Of a stretch of DNA of 64,000 bases, positions 27,767 to 39,800 are shown in pieces. The notes under the pieces were generated by a model that was not told where the DNA came from, did not search any database, and worked only from the letters and a program-made list of their open reading frames with translations. This DNA is from Diplosphaera chodatii. Its lineage: Eukaryota > Chlorophyta > Trebouxiophyceae > Prasiolales > Stichococcaceae. The DNA is taken from positions 744,001 to 808,000 of the forward strand of contig JAALGY010000034.1 of NCBI GenBank assembly GCA_032358165.1, in the 5' to 3' direction. The position numbers and the translations under genes are program-made. The first letter of the stretch is position 1. Each line of letters starts with the position of its first letter.

Positions 27767-29658
27767 TTATCTGGTGCCATTCCTGGCAGCGTCGTCCTGC
27801 TTCCGCTGCTCGTGCAGGCTGGTGTTGAAGTACACAACCGTGGGCTCCAGCACCGCGTGCAAGAACGTCTTGGTGGCGGTGATGGACGCCTTGTTGAGCA
27901 CCAGGGCGGCACCTGTGTGCGGTTCCACAGCAAGGGCAAGCGTCAGCTCTGGCATGGGATGCTGGGCTGCCACACAACAGGATCAGACCCGGCTTCTAGG
28001 ATCAGACCCGGCTCCCGCGCTCACCTATGACCTCCTTGTCACCCGCTGCCGGCCCTCCGGGTGGGCCCTCGGTGTGGTGGTGCTGCTTGCTGTCGAACCA
28101 CAGCACACCGCCATGCGTGATGTTGACATAGAAGTTGAGTTTGGACAGATGGAACCGCCACTTGCCATGCGGTGCGGCCCCCTCCCCTGCACACCATGCG
28201 GGTCCGTCGGGGCCTGTAAGAGCTGACGACAGACGGCACAGGAGCTTGCACATGCAGCCTCACAGCTCGGGCTCACCTGTAAAGTACCACAGGTTGAAGC
28301 CCGGGAACTCCATCGGGTGCGCGTGCGCGGCGGACGTGTGGTTGATGGACAGCGCCTGGTGATGCCAGGGTGTGTGGATGCCGCGTGCGTCGTCACCCAC
28401 ATTGAGATAGCTGGCTGCTCGCACGCAGGCAAAGGAGGTCGTCAGCATCTTGTCGCGCAGCCAGCCTTTTCCAATGTGGCACGGCTCGCCAACGCAAGAC
28501 AGCTCACCGCGGGACAGGCGCTTGTGCAGGTCCAGCATCTGCATGGGGAACAGCGGGCCCAGCAGCTCGTAGTGAGCGAGCAGCACCCGCAGCCCCTGCG
28601 GCTCCGCCTTTTTGTAGGCCTCGCCGTCGCCCCGGGCATACCTGCAGCGGCGCATGCCAGGAACAAAGATGAATACGTCCTCGCCTGAACAAGCACAAGC
28701 ACAACAGCCAGGTTTGGAGACGGTGGTCGCAGAACGCAATGCTGCCGGGCCAGCCAGCTCTGAGCATGCGCAGGACTCACGGGCCAACCCGGCCGGCGCG
28801 CCGCTCCCACCGCCAGCCGAAGTACGTCATCTTCCCCGTGTCTCCGGGGTCGTTCTTCTCGGCCGGCAGGCCGTGCGCCACCTCCGCGGCAGCCTCCGCC
28901 ACCTGGTCCACGACTTGGCGGTTGCACTCCCGCTCGCCGCTCGCCATGTGCCTGTGGATGGCGACGACGACGCCTCTGTAGCTGAGCGCCGTGTCCGGCG
29001 GCAGCTCCCGCGGCACGTCGCTGTCCGTCCACTCGATGACGCTGACGCCGCGCGGCAGCCAGTCCGCCCGCAGGAGCTGCACTTCAAAGCGTGGCGCGCC
29101 ATCCGGGGGCGGCATCGCCGCCGGGTGCGGCAGCCCCGCCAGGGCATCGTGCTCCGCCATGCCCTCCGCCGCCTCGGCTGCCGCGACTGCGATGTCGTCG
29201 ACGGGGCCGTCGACGGCGCCCAGGCTGTCTGCGGTCGCCGCACCGTCGCCGCTGCGGTTGCCGGATGCGTCGGCGGCCACCGCCTCCAGAAACCTGGCTG
29301 TCGCCAGCTGCTGCCGGTTTGCTTTGCGCTTCTTCTCGCTCTTGTCCCGCCGCCTGCGGTCGACGAGGTCCGCATCAGTCTCCGGCCACGTGCCCTCTGG
29401 CAGCTCCAGCCGCACGACGTCCCTCCTGCCGTCGGCAGCATACACAAAGCTGCAGGCCTGAGCACGCCGCAGCGCTGCCAGCGCCTCGCCCCTGACCCCG
29501 TCCGGATTTGCGCCCTTTTCTTCGCCGTGTGTCTTCAGGTGCGCGCTGTACGCCGTCCAGGACAGCACCGCGCAGTTGCACCGGTCGCACGCATACCCGC
29601 CGACCTTGCAATCCCGCTGTGTACGAAGGAGCGTTTTCCTGCCTGGCGGCGTTCTCAT
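27767..29658 (-). CDS. C2H2 zinc-finger protein with unrecognised C-terminal domain
   Basis: The long first exon (29658 to about 28785) encodes a single C2H2 finger, YACDRCNCAVLSWTAYSAHL then KTHGEEK (Cys-x2-Cys, then His-x3-His), followed by a basic segment (RRRRDKSEKKRKANRQQ) suited to nuclear import, an Ala-rich region, and FEVQLLRADWLPRGVSVIEW. Later exons: about 28687-28510 (EDVFIFVPGMRR, LLGPLFPMQMLDLHKRLSRG), about 28467-28278 (GIHTPWHHQALSINHTSAAH, then PMEFPGFNLWYFTG), about 28217-28025 (FHLSKLNFYVNITHGGVLWF, DSKQHHHTEGPPGG), and the last (about 27960) to TAA at 27767 (ELTLALAVEPHTGAALVLNK). Phases agree across the C-terminal exons. The His-rich beta-strand pattern of the C-terminus is reminiscent of 2-oxoglutarate/Fe(II) dioxygenases, but a clean HxD is not visible, so I leave the function open. 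Confidence 0.6.
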
Positions 29659-30211
29659 TGCCGCCGGTCGATGCGCTGTCCAGATAGAGTCTCAAATCGT
29701 GTCCAAAGGCAGGCTCTTTCGCGGGGCCGGGCGGCGTCTAGCGGTCTACTGCAGCGCCAAAGGGTTACCTAAAGTACTGCTGGGTGGGCAGGCACGCAGG
29801 CTTATGTGAAGCACAAGTGAGTCCAGTAGGAAACCAGCAGGAGCTGCAGCCCCCGCCTTCTGTCGCCCTCTCACAGGCATATTGCAATGCCGGCTGCTTG
29901 GTGCTTGCCGGGGGACTCCTTGGTGGGAGCCCCAGCATAGTATGGACGGTTGGTGGAGAAGACACTGTAGAGTCTGGACCCTGGAGGTGGCCGCCGCCCG
30001 CTGTACACTTTGCTTCTGTTCAGAGTGCCACACAATGGTGTGATGACATGCAAAGCAACAAGACCGCAGCCAGCAGGGTCAGGAGGCACCTCTACTGAAG
30101 CGACACGAAACCATTAAAATCGATTCTGCAAGAAACTAACACTACACTAAGATGTGTCCAGCACCTCCCAAACCACCACCTCGGACGGCATGGCTGGGCT
30201 TCTGGGGAAGA
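29659..30211. other. Intergenic, no gene seen
   Basis: Between the start of the zinc-finger gene and the stop codon of the XRCC3-like gene, both on the minus strand. It should contain the XRCC3 3' UTR and the zinc-finger promoter. No exon seen. Confidence 0.4.
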
Positions 30212-32085
30212 TCACCCTGGACGGACAACACCTCCTTGGACGGAGGCCGTGCCGCTGCAGGTGGCATGCGGACCCTGCTCCACCGAGGCGCCGAGCTCCT
30301 GTGCAGCCTGCTGCTCCTGCTCGCTGCCCACGCCCCTGATGCCGGCCCGCTCCACCATGAAGGCACACGCAGCCTGCACCACAGCACCAGCAACTCTATG
30401 GAGATGCGCAATGCGCGCTCAATTCCCTGGGCCATACAGCCGCACAGGGTGGGTGCAGACCTCTGAAGCACCACCTGTGGTCGTGGCAAAGGGGTTGACC
30501 TGCGGGAGGAAGGGGCTGTGGATCACGCACAGCCGGCGCAGCGTGCCGCCAGCGCCATCTGGGAGCCGCGTGCGCGCCACGAACAGGCGCTGCCCCACGC
30601 AGCTGCTCCAGGCGAGGCCCAGCGCTGGCACCACCCGCCGGCCGCTGGACCACAGCTGCAGCCCCGCCGTCGTGCACGCCTGCACTGCGCGTCCAGGGGC
30701 TCAGGCCTGGCTGTGGCCACCATGTGAACGTGTGATCCCCAAGCAAAATTGAAGGCTGCACGCATGGTGCACGACAACAGCGGTGGTCAGCTCACCCGGC
30801 GTGCGGCCTCATTCGCGGGGTCCGCGAAGAAGTCGGTGACCTGGTTGGTCACCACCACCGCCAGGTTGTAGGCGGCTGCGTAGCGCAGCAGCAGCGCCGC
30901 GAGCTGCACTCGCCAAAGCATCAGGCCGGTCAGACCGGGGTGGTTTCTTTTTATTCAGGCACGGCACGCAGCCGCCAAAGGAGTAGCGCATGCTGCTGCG
31001 ATCGCAAAGTCACGACCTCACCCCACAGCCAAGCGGGGTGCCACACCTCGAAGAACAGCTCGCTGCGCTGCGCAAGCTGTGCCACTGACGGGTCGGCGCC
31101 GACGTCCCTGAACGGCGCCGTGATCGAGTCCACGACGAGAAGTCTGAAGGGCTTCTCCTCGCGCCGCTCCGCCAGCAGCGCGCCCGCCTGCACATTGACA
31201 CAAGTCAGCGGCGCGGCGGGAGAGCGAAGGCCTGGAAGTCGGGTACACTCAAGGTGCTGTCCAACAAGCGTGCTTGATGGTGGCGGTGGCATGCGCAGCA
31301 GCCGTCGATTCAAGCCGCCACACCTGCTCCAGCTGATGCAGCAGCGAAGGCCCGTCACGGCACCAGTGCGTCGGCACAGAGACGTGGTCCAGTGCATCGG
31401 CGCCGGCCCTGCGCGCGTGCAGTCAAGGGGCCACTTCGTCAGCAGCCCTCTGATATGCGCGCCCATCATCACGCACAGCACTCCTGTCGCACAGTGCGCA
31501 GGCATCCGGCCACCGCCACCGTCACCTGCGCTCGTGGGCGAGCGTCTGCAGGCGCTCAATGGGCAGCATGCCATCTGTGTAGAAGAGCCTGCGGCAGTGG
31601 TACAGGCAACATCCCGGTTGAAATTGGCACAGGCTGGTACTCTGTTGCCCTGTGATCAGCCAGAAATGCGCAGCACCAAGCAGGTGCATGTCCACGCAGA
31701 CTGACATGGCGCTGCCGTCCAGTCCGCCCTGCGCGGCCGGGAGCTGCGCGTTCAGCATCAGCTGCATGCAGATGTTGGTCTTGCCCGCGGCGCCCTCGCC
31801 TGCGTCCGAAACCCTGAAAGGTGGCTACATGTTCCCACACAGTCCTGTGCCCCCGCTGCAGCCCCAAACCGTGCGGTCACAATGCGGCGCCTCACCCACG
31901 ATCTCCGTGATGCAGCCGCCGCAGGGAATGCCGCCGCGCAGCAGGCCGTCCAGCACAGGGCAGCCCAGCGTCAGCTTCAGCCTGCCGGCTCGCCTGGCCG
32001 GCGTCGGCTGTGGCACTGTGACATGCTGCGCCGGTGCGCCGCTGCCCAGCCCCTGCGTGCCAGAGCCCACCGCCGCGAAAACCAT
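30212..32085 (-). CDS. XRCC3: XRCC3-type RAD51 paralogue
   Basis: RecA-fold ATPase of the RAD51 family acting in homologous recombination; XRCC3 pairs with RAD51C. Minus-strand blocks in order: LTLGCPVLDGLLRGGIPCGG and CITEIVG (to about 31894), GEGAAGKTNICMQLMLNAQL (Walker A, about 31812-31715), LFYTDGMLPIERLQTLAHER (about 31590-31530), RLLVVDSITAPFRDVGADPS (Walker B, about 31190-31030), LRYAAAYNLAVVVTNQVTDF (about 30895-30800), LGLAWSSCVGQRLFVARTRL and RRLCVIHSPF (about 30680-30465), then a C-terminal tail to TGA at 30212. The GCPxLDxxLxGGI and VDSITAPFR signatures favour XRCC3 over RAD51B, C or D. The first Met shown (MVFAAVG, 32085) lies in an exon open upstream to about 32131, so the short N-terminal domain is probably encoded by unplaced exons at 32.1-32.5 kb. 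Confidence 0.85.
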
Positions 32086-32596
32086 CTGAAGCGGCAGCAG
32101 CGCGCCATGCGCCGTGTCCTGTGAAAGCTATGTCTCCGGGATCATGGTGCTGCCGGCGGCCTGTGTGGCCTGCTGTGCCGCAGCGCGCCCTGATGTGCAA
32201 CGGCGCTGCAACCTGGAGCTGCGCGGCCGGCAAAGGGCAGCAGCAGCCGGTCAGCCGCGCATAGCCCTGCACACGGCGTGGCCAGCTGCGACGCTGCCAG
32301 TGTCCCAGGGCCTGGCACGCCCCTCAAACCCTGCTGATGCAGCCAGGGCAGTCGCACGACCGGCTCCGTGGAGCCCGCTTGGACACCGGCGTCAAGAGGC
32401 CAACGAGGATGCAGGGTCTGCGAAGCAAGCCCGTGATCATGCTGACGCTGCAACGGCCGAGCTGTCGTCGATCGCAGCGCGCGCCCCTCCGGGAGCGCGA
32501 ACTTTTCAGGGCTTTGCATGCGTCAATCTCTGTGCCTTTGACATGGGCGCGTCCCCATGCCTCTGGACCGGCCCATCGGACTTTGAGCAGCTGCAG

Positions 32597-35479
32597 AGCC
32601 TAGCCGAATCGTTGTTGAGCGTGATCCAGATCGTTCTGGAGGCGGTAGCGGTTATGCCGAGTTTCGGCAGTATTGCATCTGCCTGCCCAGCAGCCGTTTG
32701 GAAGACTCGTTAGCGGGGGCACTCGAGCGTGGTGGCAGCAGATTCATCATTCAGAGTCGTAGGACGTGTCCCTCTGATCCAAAGCATCCGACAGCCCACC
32801 CTTTCAGGGAAGTAGTGGTATACAATTGCGACCGCGGCCCACAAGACCTTAGTGGTGAGCCAGAACTGATTGATCCAGAGCAGCGGCCAAAGCAGGGCCC
32901 AGGCAGCCGCAGAAGCAAGGTCAGAAATACTGCACCAGTCGAAGTGGGGTGCAAGGTCAGCTTCAGCGTGCGGGACCCAGTGCTGGCGCCAGGCGTCATC
33001 ATTGTCAAGTGGACAGTCGGCAGCACACAGCATGTGGGTCATGGGACAGAGGCTCACACAGAACAGCACTTGGAGGCATCGCAGACGCGATTCCCACCCG
33101 TCTCTCGGCCGAAGTCCGAGCGTGGGCTGCTGGGCGCACACTCAACGAGGTGCCCTTTGATACGATCGTTGAGGTGTGTGCAGTGAACATTCATGCTTGT
33201 GCAGCTGCAGCAGCAGCAACGCGAGCGGTATCCTCCGCACTCACACAGCATCTGGCATTGTTCACTGACACCTGGTCTGGCCGCAGGGAACCCGTGCACG
33301 CTTCACACGCGCATGCCCGACCGAGGAGCAGCTGCGGCGCCGCCCACAACTGTGGCGGGACAGATACCCATCCAATACAGATCTGTGCTGGTTACGGCGT
33401 CAGCAGCGGCAGCCTGGCCGGCTGCCGGACGCCATCATGGCAGACAGCTCCATTGCCGAGATTGGCGCCGTCAGGCGAGCCCCTGTAGACCCTGCATCTA
33501 TCGAATTGAACATCACACTCACCGCGTAAGGTTGTGCTGCTCTGTTGTGGCAGCTGCATGACACGGCTGCCTGGCATGCAGGGAGGTCTTCAAGGATGTG
33601 CTCAAGAAGGTGCAGATCTTCATGTGCTGGTTTCATGTGAGGCGCAACCGGCGGCAGACAGCCACCCGCTTCGTGCATGACCCTGCACGTCGCAAGGCGG
33701 CGCTGCAGCGCTGCGATGACATCCCGCACTTCAACCCCGGCGTGGGCACAGGTGTCGTGCAGCAATAGCGTTCGCGTGCAGCCACCACCTGTGGTCTCAC
33801 GCATTCATCCAGCTGCCGATGCGGTTTCTCCCTCTCTCTCAGCAGGATTCATGCTTGCAGATCTCGCTGCGCTGCGCAGCCAGCTCCTGGAGCTACTGCA
33901 GCGCCCGTTCGTCAAGTTCGTCAAGCACATGCTGCGGGACTCCGTTGACAAGCTGGGTGCGAATTTTAGACATTGCATGGCGGTCTGCAACTACCATTCG
34001 GCATGCCGCTGATCTGCGATGGAAGGCACCTTTGTCAACCCAGCTGGTGTCCGAACTGCAGGTGCTTGTGGATGGCTATCGCAATCGGGTCCTGCGCCAC
34101 CAGAACACGACCGGCGCGGTGGAAGGCTACCATGGGGTGGCCAAGTCGGAGCTGACAACGACGGGGCACGCCCGTCAACGCGCCGCCCGGACTGGCTGGT
34201 CTGGCGGCTGGTCGGCATCATCATCATCAGGCCCCACCTGGTGTGCACACCTCCCGCAGCTGCTGATAGCGCTGCGCATTGGTCGCCATTGCGATGAGTG
34301 TTGCGACACCGCGCTGAGCTGCGTCTGGTGTGCCGAAGCCACATTGAGATCCCGCTGCCGCTGTACGACTGCCTACATGGCACAGATGAGTGTACCTCGG
34401 TCTAAGCGATGTGCATTGCGCTTATGTCTGAATGTTTAATGCGCAGGTGAGGCGACCTCCGAGCAACACCGCCGCAGGTGCTGACATGGCGCACCGCCAA
34501 CCAGCAGTGCAGCCATGCAAGTGGTCGCATCGTCAGCAGCAGCAATGCAGGGCATCGGCAGCCGCACTGCATCAGATGCACTCAGCCGGCAGCGCAGTTT
34601 GCAGCAGGCAAAGTATGTTCAGCGAGCGGGCGGGGCAGGACCGGCTGGCCGGCTCGGACGCTGAGCATCTGGCTGCCGCCGTGATGGTGCCGGAGAATGG
34701 CGACAGGTACCAGCGCCAGCTTGCAGCCCAGTCAGCGCTGGACGCAGAAGCCGGCACTGCGCACCCTGCCAGCCACAGCAGGCGGAGCCGCTGACGCAGC
34801 TCAACCCCCAAGATGGCTGGAGCCCGAAGCGGCGCGAGCCTGCGTGTTTTGTTGGGGGGCTGACCAACAAGCGCCGGAGCCGGGCCGCAACAGACCACAG
34901 CGCAGCAGCAGCCAGCAGCATATCTGAACCCTTTGCCACGCCGGCATGCAAGCAGCCGCGCAAGAAGGTGCCGCTATGCAAGCAGCTGCCAGGCTGCATG
35001 CTTGATGGCAAGGAGAGCACGGATGGCAGCCCGGCAGCCCCCTCCACAGCACAGCCGGAGGACACAGCACCGCTGCTGTCGTGCCCAGCACCGCGCCATA
35101 TGGACCGGCAGCAGGCGGCCCAGTGCAACGGCTGCCATTGCCGCAGACAGCCTCCACTGCAGCACTGTGTGCCGGGGGTGTTGCTCTGCCAATGGCGGCG
35201 GCGCTGGTACCGCAGGATGTGGAGCCAGGCACGGCTGCAGCAGTGGTGCCGGCCATGCCGCCTGCGCCTGCACAGCTGCATCGTGCAGGACCGACCACAC
35301 AGCCAGTGGCCATCCCGCAGCCGCCACAGGGCCTGCTCGCGCTGATGGGGTGGGGCAAGTGCCGCAGCAGCAGGGGGACAGTGGGCACAGCCTGGCCTGG
35401 CCTGCCACCGCTGACTGTGGAGCAGCTGCTGGCTGTGTTTCTGGCACGGCAACCGGCGCAGCCGTTGCAGCTGTTGTAA
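32597..35479 (+). CDS. MULE-transposase-like gene, probably decayed or domesticated
   Basis: Resembles the transposase of Mutator-like elements and FAR1-type proteins derived from them. Plausible exons: 32597 to about 32860 (YAEFRQYCICLPSSRLEDSL, FREVVVYNCDRG), about 32930-33030 (GCKVSFSVRDPVLAPGVIIV, a FAR1/WRKY-like N-terminal strand pattern), about 33080-33173 (ADAIPTRLSAEVRAWAAGRT), about 33291-33527 (TEEQLRRRPQLWRDRYPSNT), 33582-33750 (EVFKDVLKKVQIFMCWFHVR), the last the MULE core MCWFHVxxN, about 33844-33960 (LLELLQRPFVKFVKHML), and about 34047-34160 (QVLVDGYRNRVLRHQNTTGA then VEGYHGVAKSEL), matching TNNxxEGxHxxxK. After that the expected WLVWRLVG is in another frame. The 3' part is low complexity and ends PAQPLQLL stop at 35479. 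No terminal inverted repeats were found. Confidence 0.5.
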
Positions 35480-36169
35480 GGCCTAGGGTAACCATAGCTA
35501 GCACACTTTCAAGGAACATCACCAAATGATGCTGTTTGCAGGAGTGAAATTTGGCTCTGTTGCTGTGAATCTGCGGGCCGTACGTATGGTGTGAGCAGCT
35601 GGTGCAAATAGATAGACAGGATAGATGGGGAGTTGTGTGAGCACAAACATGACCGACAGTCGAGTTGCAGAGTTTGTCCAAACCATGGAGGCCCCCTGAT
35701 GGCCGTCTTGCAGCCCTGTGTGCTGTGATGGCCTTATAATAAGGTTTATGATGATCGGATCCAGCGTGGAGTGAGTAAATATGAATAAGAAAGCAAGTCG
35801 AGTCCCTTGCCGCGTGTGCCAATGCTCATATCGCAGCCTCAAGCCAGTCCAATCGTTTGTGTGAAGCGTCCTGTGGTGCTGCCGGGCGCTGCTGGAGGCG
35901 CAGGCATGATCAGGGAGTGCGTTCCGGAAGCCAGTCGAGTCAGCAATCTGACCAGCAGTTTGGCCGCTGACTCTCACCAAGCGTGGTCGCAAGCACTCAC
36001 GGACAGGTGGATCGTAAATGCTCACGTTGTGAAGCGCCCGCCCGTCACAACGTCACCCCTTTTTTGCTGAACATCATGCTCATCAGTGCATGCATGCGCA
36101 TTGAGCCGTCGACACCTTCTCCCGACAGGCGTCAGGCGGTCCCGCCGCATCTCCCGCGGGCGCCTCAAA
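35480..36169. other. Intergenic, relatively AT-rich, no gene seen
   Basis: Between the transposase-like gene and the poly-Q gene. No convincing exon on either strand. The 35.5-35.9 kb part is less GC-rich than its surroundings. Confidence 0.4.
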
Positions 36170-36715
36170 ATGCAGCCCAACGTGCCAGGCGACGGACGGC
36201 CGCGCACGCCCAACCCGTTCCATGCAGGCGACATGACGAGGCGGCTGCCTTCGTTCAGGGCCACAGCGCGTGACCAAGCGGAGCAGCTCATTGAGTCCAT
36301 GGAGGTACGTCCCACACTGTGCGGGATTGACACTATGTGGGGTGCAACCGCTGCTATGCCACCGCATCGGCAGCGCCTGACGCTGCACGCGCCGATGTCG
36401 AACTCATGGTGCCACACCTGCGTTGCAGCGACGCTGGCCCTTGGCCTGCCCTAAGCGCACCTCGAGGCTCCAGCGCCCCTCCAACCGTGACGCTGTCCAC
36501 GATTCCGACATATGTCAACTCCTCACACCCACCTACGTGCAGGTTTTCTCCACGGGCTCGCGCCTTCTGCCCGCAGCCGCCGCCGTGGCACGCACAGCCG
36601 CGCCGCAGCAGCCGCCGCAGCAGCAGCAGCAGCGGCAGCAGGTGCGGCCGCCACATCAGCAGCAGCAGCAACTGGGCCAACAGCGGCAGCAGCAACTGGG
36701 CCAGCAGCAGCTGGG

Positions 36716-36755
<40 letters not shown>

Positions 36756-36775
36756 ATGGGCCAGCAGCAGCTGGG

Positions 36776-36820
<45 letters not shown>

Positions 36821-39800
36821 CAGCGGCCGCGACAGCGGCAGCAGCAAGCGGGGCCCCACGCACCTGAGCCCAGGGGACCGCCGCAAACAGGTGGGCGCCA
36901 GCGACGCTGGCACAGCCGCACACTGGTGTAGCGTGTGCTCTCTGACACCCTCGAAGTTCTGTTTTGTTATGGTTCTGATTTCGTTGGCTTGTTCTCTGCT
37001 TTGTTTCGTGTCTCGTCTGTGCATGTCGCCTCTGCTGAGGCCCCTGTCTGAGCCATGAGGCTTTGCCAGGGCATACAATCTAAGCTTCCTTCCTTCCTTC
37101 CCTGTCACGGTCGAGGGCTGCCGCTTGCATGCAGAGCCGCACCTCCGGGCCCGCGGGCGCGGAGGCCACGATGACGCCAGCGGCAGCGGCGGCGGTGCGC
37201 AGCCCTCTCCTCTGATTGCGCTCCTGCATGCCGTCTTGTGCTCGCCCTGCAGCCCCTGTTGTGCCCACCCTGATAACAACCAGCGTCCAGTCATTCATCT
37301 CCGCCTCGCAGCTGGCTGAGGTGCAAGACATCGCCCGGCACCTCGATGATGATGACTGGGCCCCATTTGGGCATGGGGGGCCGGGCGCCGCAGGCACGGT
37401 AGGCGACCCCAGAGCACCGCCACCAACAGATCCGCCATCACACGCCTCATTCAACACGACTGCAGCAGACCCACGCGCCAGTTTCCTCGTCCAGATTTGG
37501 GTGCGCTGCGCAGGGCACCGCGGCGGCAGCCGGACCCACGCCGGCAGGCGAGGTGACTGCTCTGACTGTCCTTGTCGCTGCTGCCTTGTCCGACGCGCTG
37601 TTGCACCCCCTGGCCCCGCCCCAGCAGCCGTCACACCCCGCACCAGGTCACGCTGGTGTGCATGCGCAGGCTGTGGGCGCTTCGGCGGCCCAGGGCGCCA
37701 GCGGCGCCGAACCCATCGATCTGGTGAGCCGCAGCACTGCATGACCGGTGCGCACGCCCTGCACGCATGCCCGCCGGCAAACCTCTGCAAGGCCAGCAAA
37801 CCCCTCGTTGCCGCAGCCAGCCCCCCTCACCGCATGCCCCTCTGGTCGTGCAGACCACTGACGCCCGGGGTGCCAGGCCTCCACCAGTCTCCTGGGCCAG
37901 CAGGGCCCGGCCCCGGGCGGCGCAGGTGCTGTCCCTGTGTGCTGCAGTGCAACTGCAGGTGCACCTCTGGCTGCCAGCCCTGCGGCTGCAGCGCTTTCAG
38001 TGGCGGCGGGGTAGACCCCGCCCTCCCCAGCCAAGCACAGCGTCACAGTAGCAAAGCGTGCCCTTTCTGTTCGTGCACAGCGTGCGCCGTTTCGGCCCTC
38101 GGAGCAGGCGCCGGACATCGACCCCTGGGACAACCTGCTGGGGGTGGGGGATGACGGACAGGATCTGCCGTCGCTGCAGCAGGCACGCCGCCCTGTAACC
38201 TCGTTTGCCGACCCTGCCAGCAGTGTGCACCTGGCTGCGTGTCCACGCTGTACACACTTGCCATGCTGTGTCAGCTGCCCACCACTTTGAGCCCACCACC
38301 ATGCAGAGCCCACCACAAGGCCCCGCCCACCGAGTAGCTGAGATCCTGAGGCGCCTGCCGCCGCCGCCAGCCAGGGCGCAGCACCCACGGTGGGCACACG
38401 CGTGCAGGTGGCTGGCGCTGCAGAGTCGGCGCCCGCCGTGCCGGCTGCGACGCCCCGGCGGGCCGCCACCGCAGCGCAGGTGCCCGTCTGGCTGTGGCAT
38501 GATGTCTCCTGCTCGCGCTGCTTCCTGTGATTGGCGGCATTGGCCCAGGGTTCCTGCCCCTTCGCTTGAATGGTGTCAACTGACGGGGCGTCCCGAGGCT
38601 GTGGTGCAGGGCGCCGGCGACGCACCCGCGCTGGACGCGCAGCTGGTGGTGCCGCAGCAGCAGGCGCAGCAGGCGCAGCAGCAGCAGGACGCCGTCGTCA
38701 GCACCGTGGTGATCGAGGAGGTGGTCGAGGAGCAGCCGCCCGCAGCGGCCGGCGGCCGGTCTTCAGCCCTGACCCCCGCGCCCGCCCTACCGCCGCCGCC
38801 GGTGCGTCACATGACCAAAATGCTGCGCCTGACCACCAGCCGGCCGCGCCCCAGCCGCATCGCCTCAACGCACAATAGGATGTGACGCTGAAGACCCTGC
38901 GATGCTGGGCGCTGCAGGGTGGGGCGCAGGCTTCGACCTCGTCCGATGCCGCGGGCAGCGGGACCGCCTACCTGCCTCCGCCCCCGCCGCCCGGCCGCCG
39001 CGCCACCCCTCCGCCCTTCGGGATGCCGCCGCGCTCCCGCAGCCCCGCGCCGTGGCCGTCCAGCCGCCCCGCCACCCCGCCTCCCCGCGGCCACAGCACC
39101 CCGCTGCCCTCCTGCGGGCGGAGCGGCACCCCGCCGCTCCGTCGCGCCCGCAGCACCACCCCGCCGCCCCCCAGCGCCCGCAGCACGACCGCCGCGGGCC
39201 AGAGGGGAGGCGCGCCGCCGCCGCCAGGGCAGGAGGACGACACCATCGATGTGCCCCAGGAGGAGGTGGCCGCCTACGTACGCGGCCTGCTCGCCGAGGC
39301 CGACCCCGATGTGCGCCGCTGAAATGAAATGAATGAAATGTCTCACGCGCATCTGTTTTGCCGCGGCGGAGCACATGGCGGAGCACACGGCTCCACCATG
39401 AAGACGCCTCGTCAATGTGACGCACCCGCCAGCGGCTGCTGCCTGTGTACCTGCAGGAGGGAACCGTCCCCATGCTCTGCAAGCAAGTTGCCAAGACGAT
39501 GGACGTCAAGGACATCGGGCCCTACAAGGCAACCATCAAGCAGCAGGTGAGCGGCGGGAGCTGCTGCTGCTTGCCACCTGCGTGAAGCGTCGCCTCACAG
39601 CTCACGCTTTCCCTGGTGTGGAGCCCACAGCAGCGTCTGGCGGCAGCGGCCTCCCTTCCCACACGTGGCATGCCCAGCTGTTTGGCCTTCAGCTGCCTTT
39701 TGCTTGGCACCAGGAGGCTCTTGGACAAAGTTAAAGTGCAAGGCTTGCCACCTGTTGCTCCGTGCGCAGGTGCGGCTGTGGGCCCCCGACGCAACCGTGG

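Noticed and set aside
28777..29658. Minus-strand gene as a confirmed TET/JBP enzyme of a transposon
   Set aside because: The His-rich strands are suggestive but the metal-binding HxD is not evident and no KDZ-type transposase was found nearby; kept only as a hypothesis.
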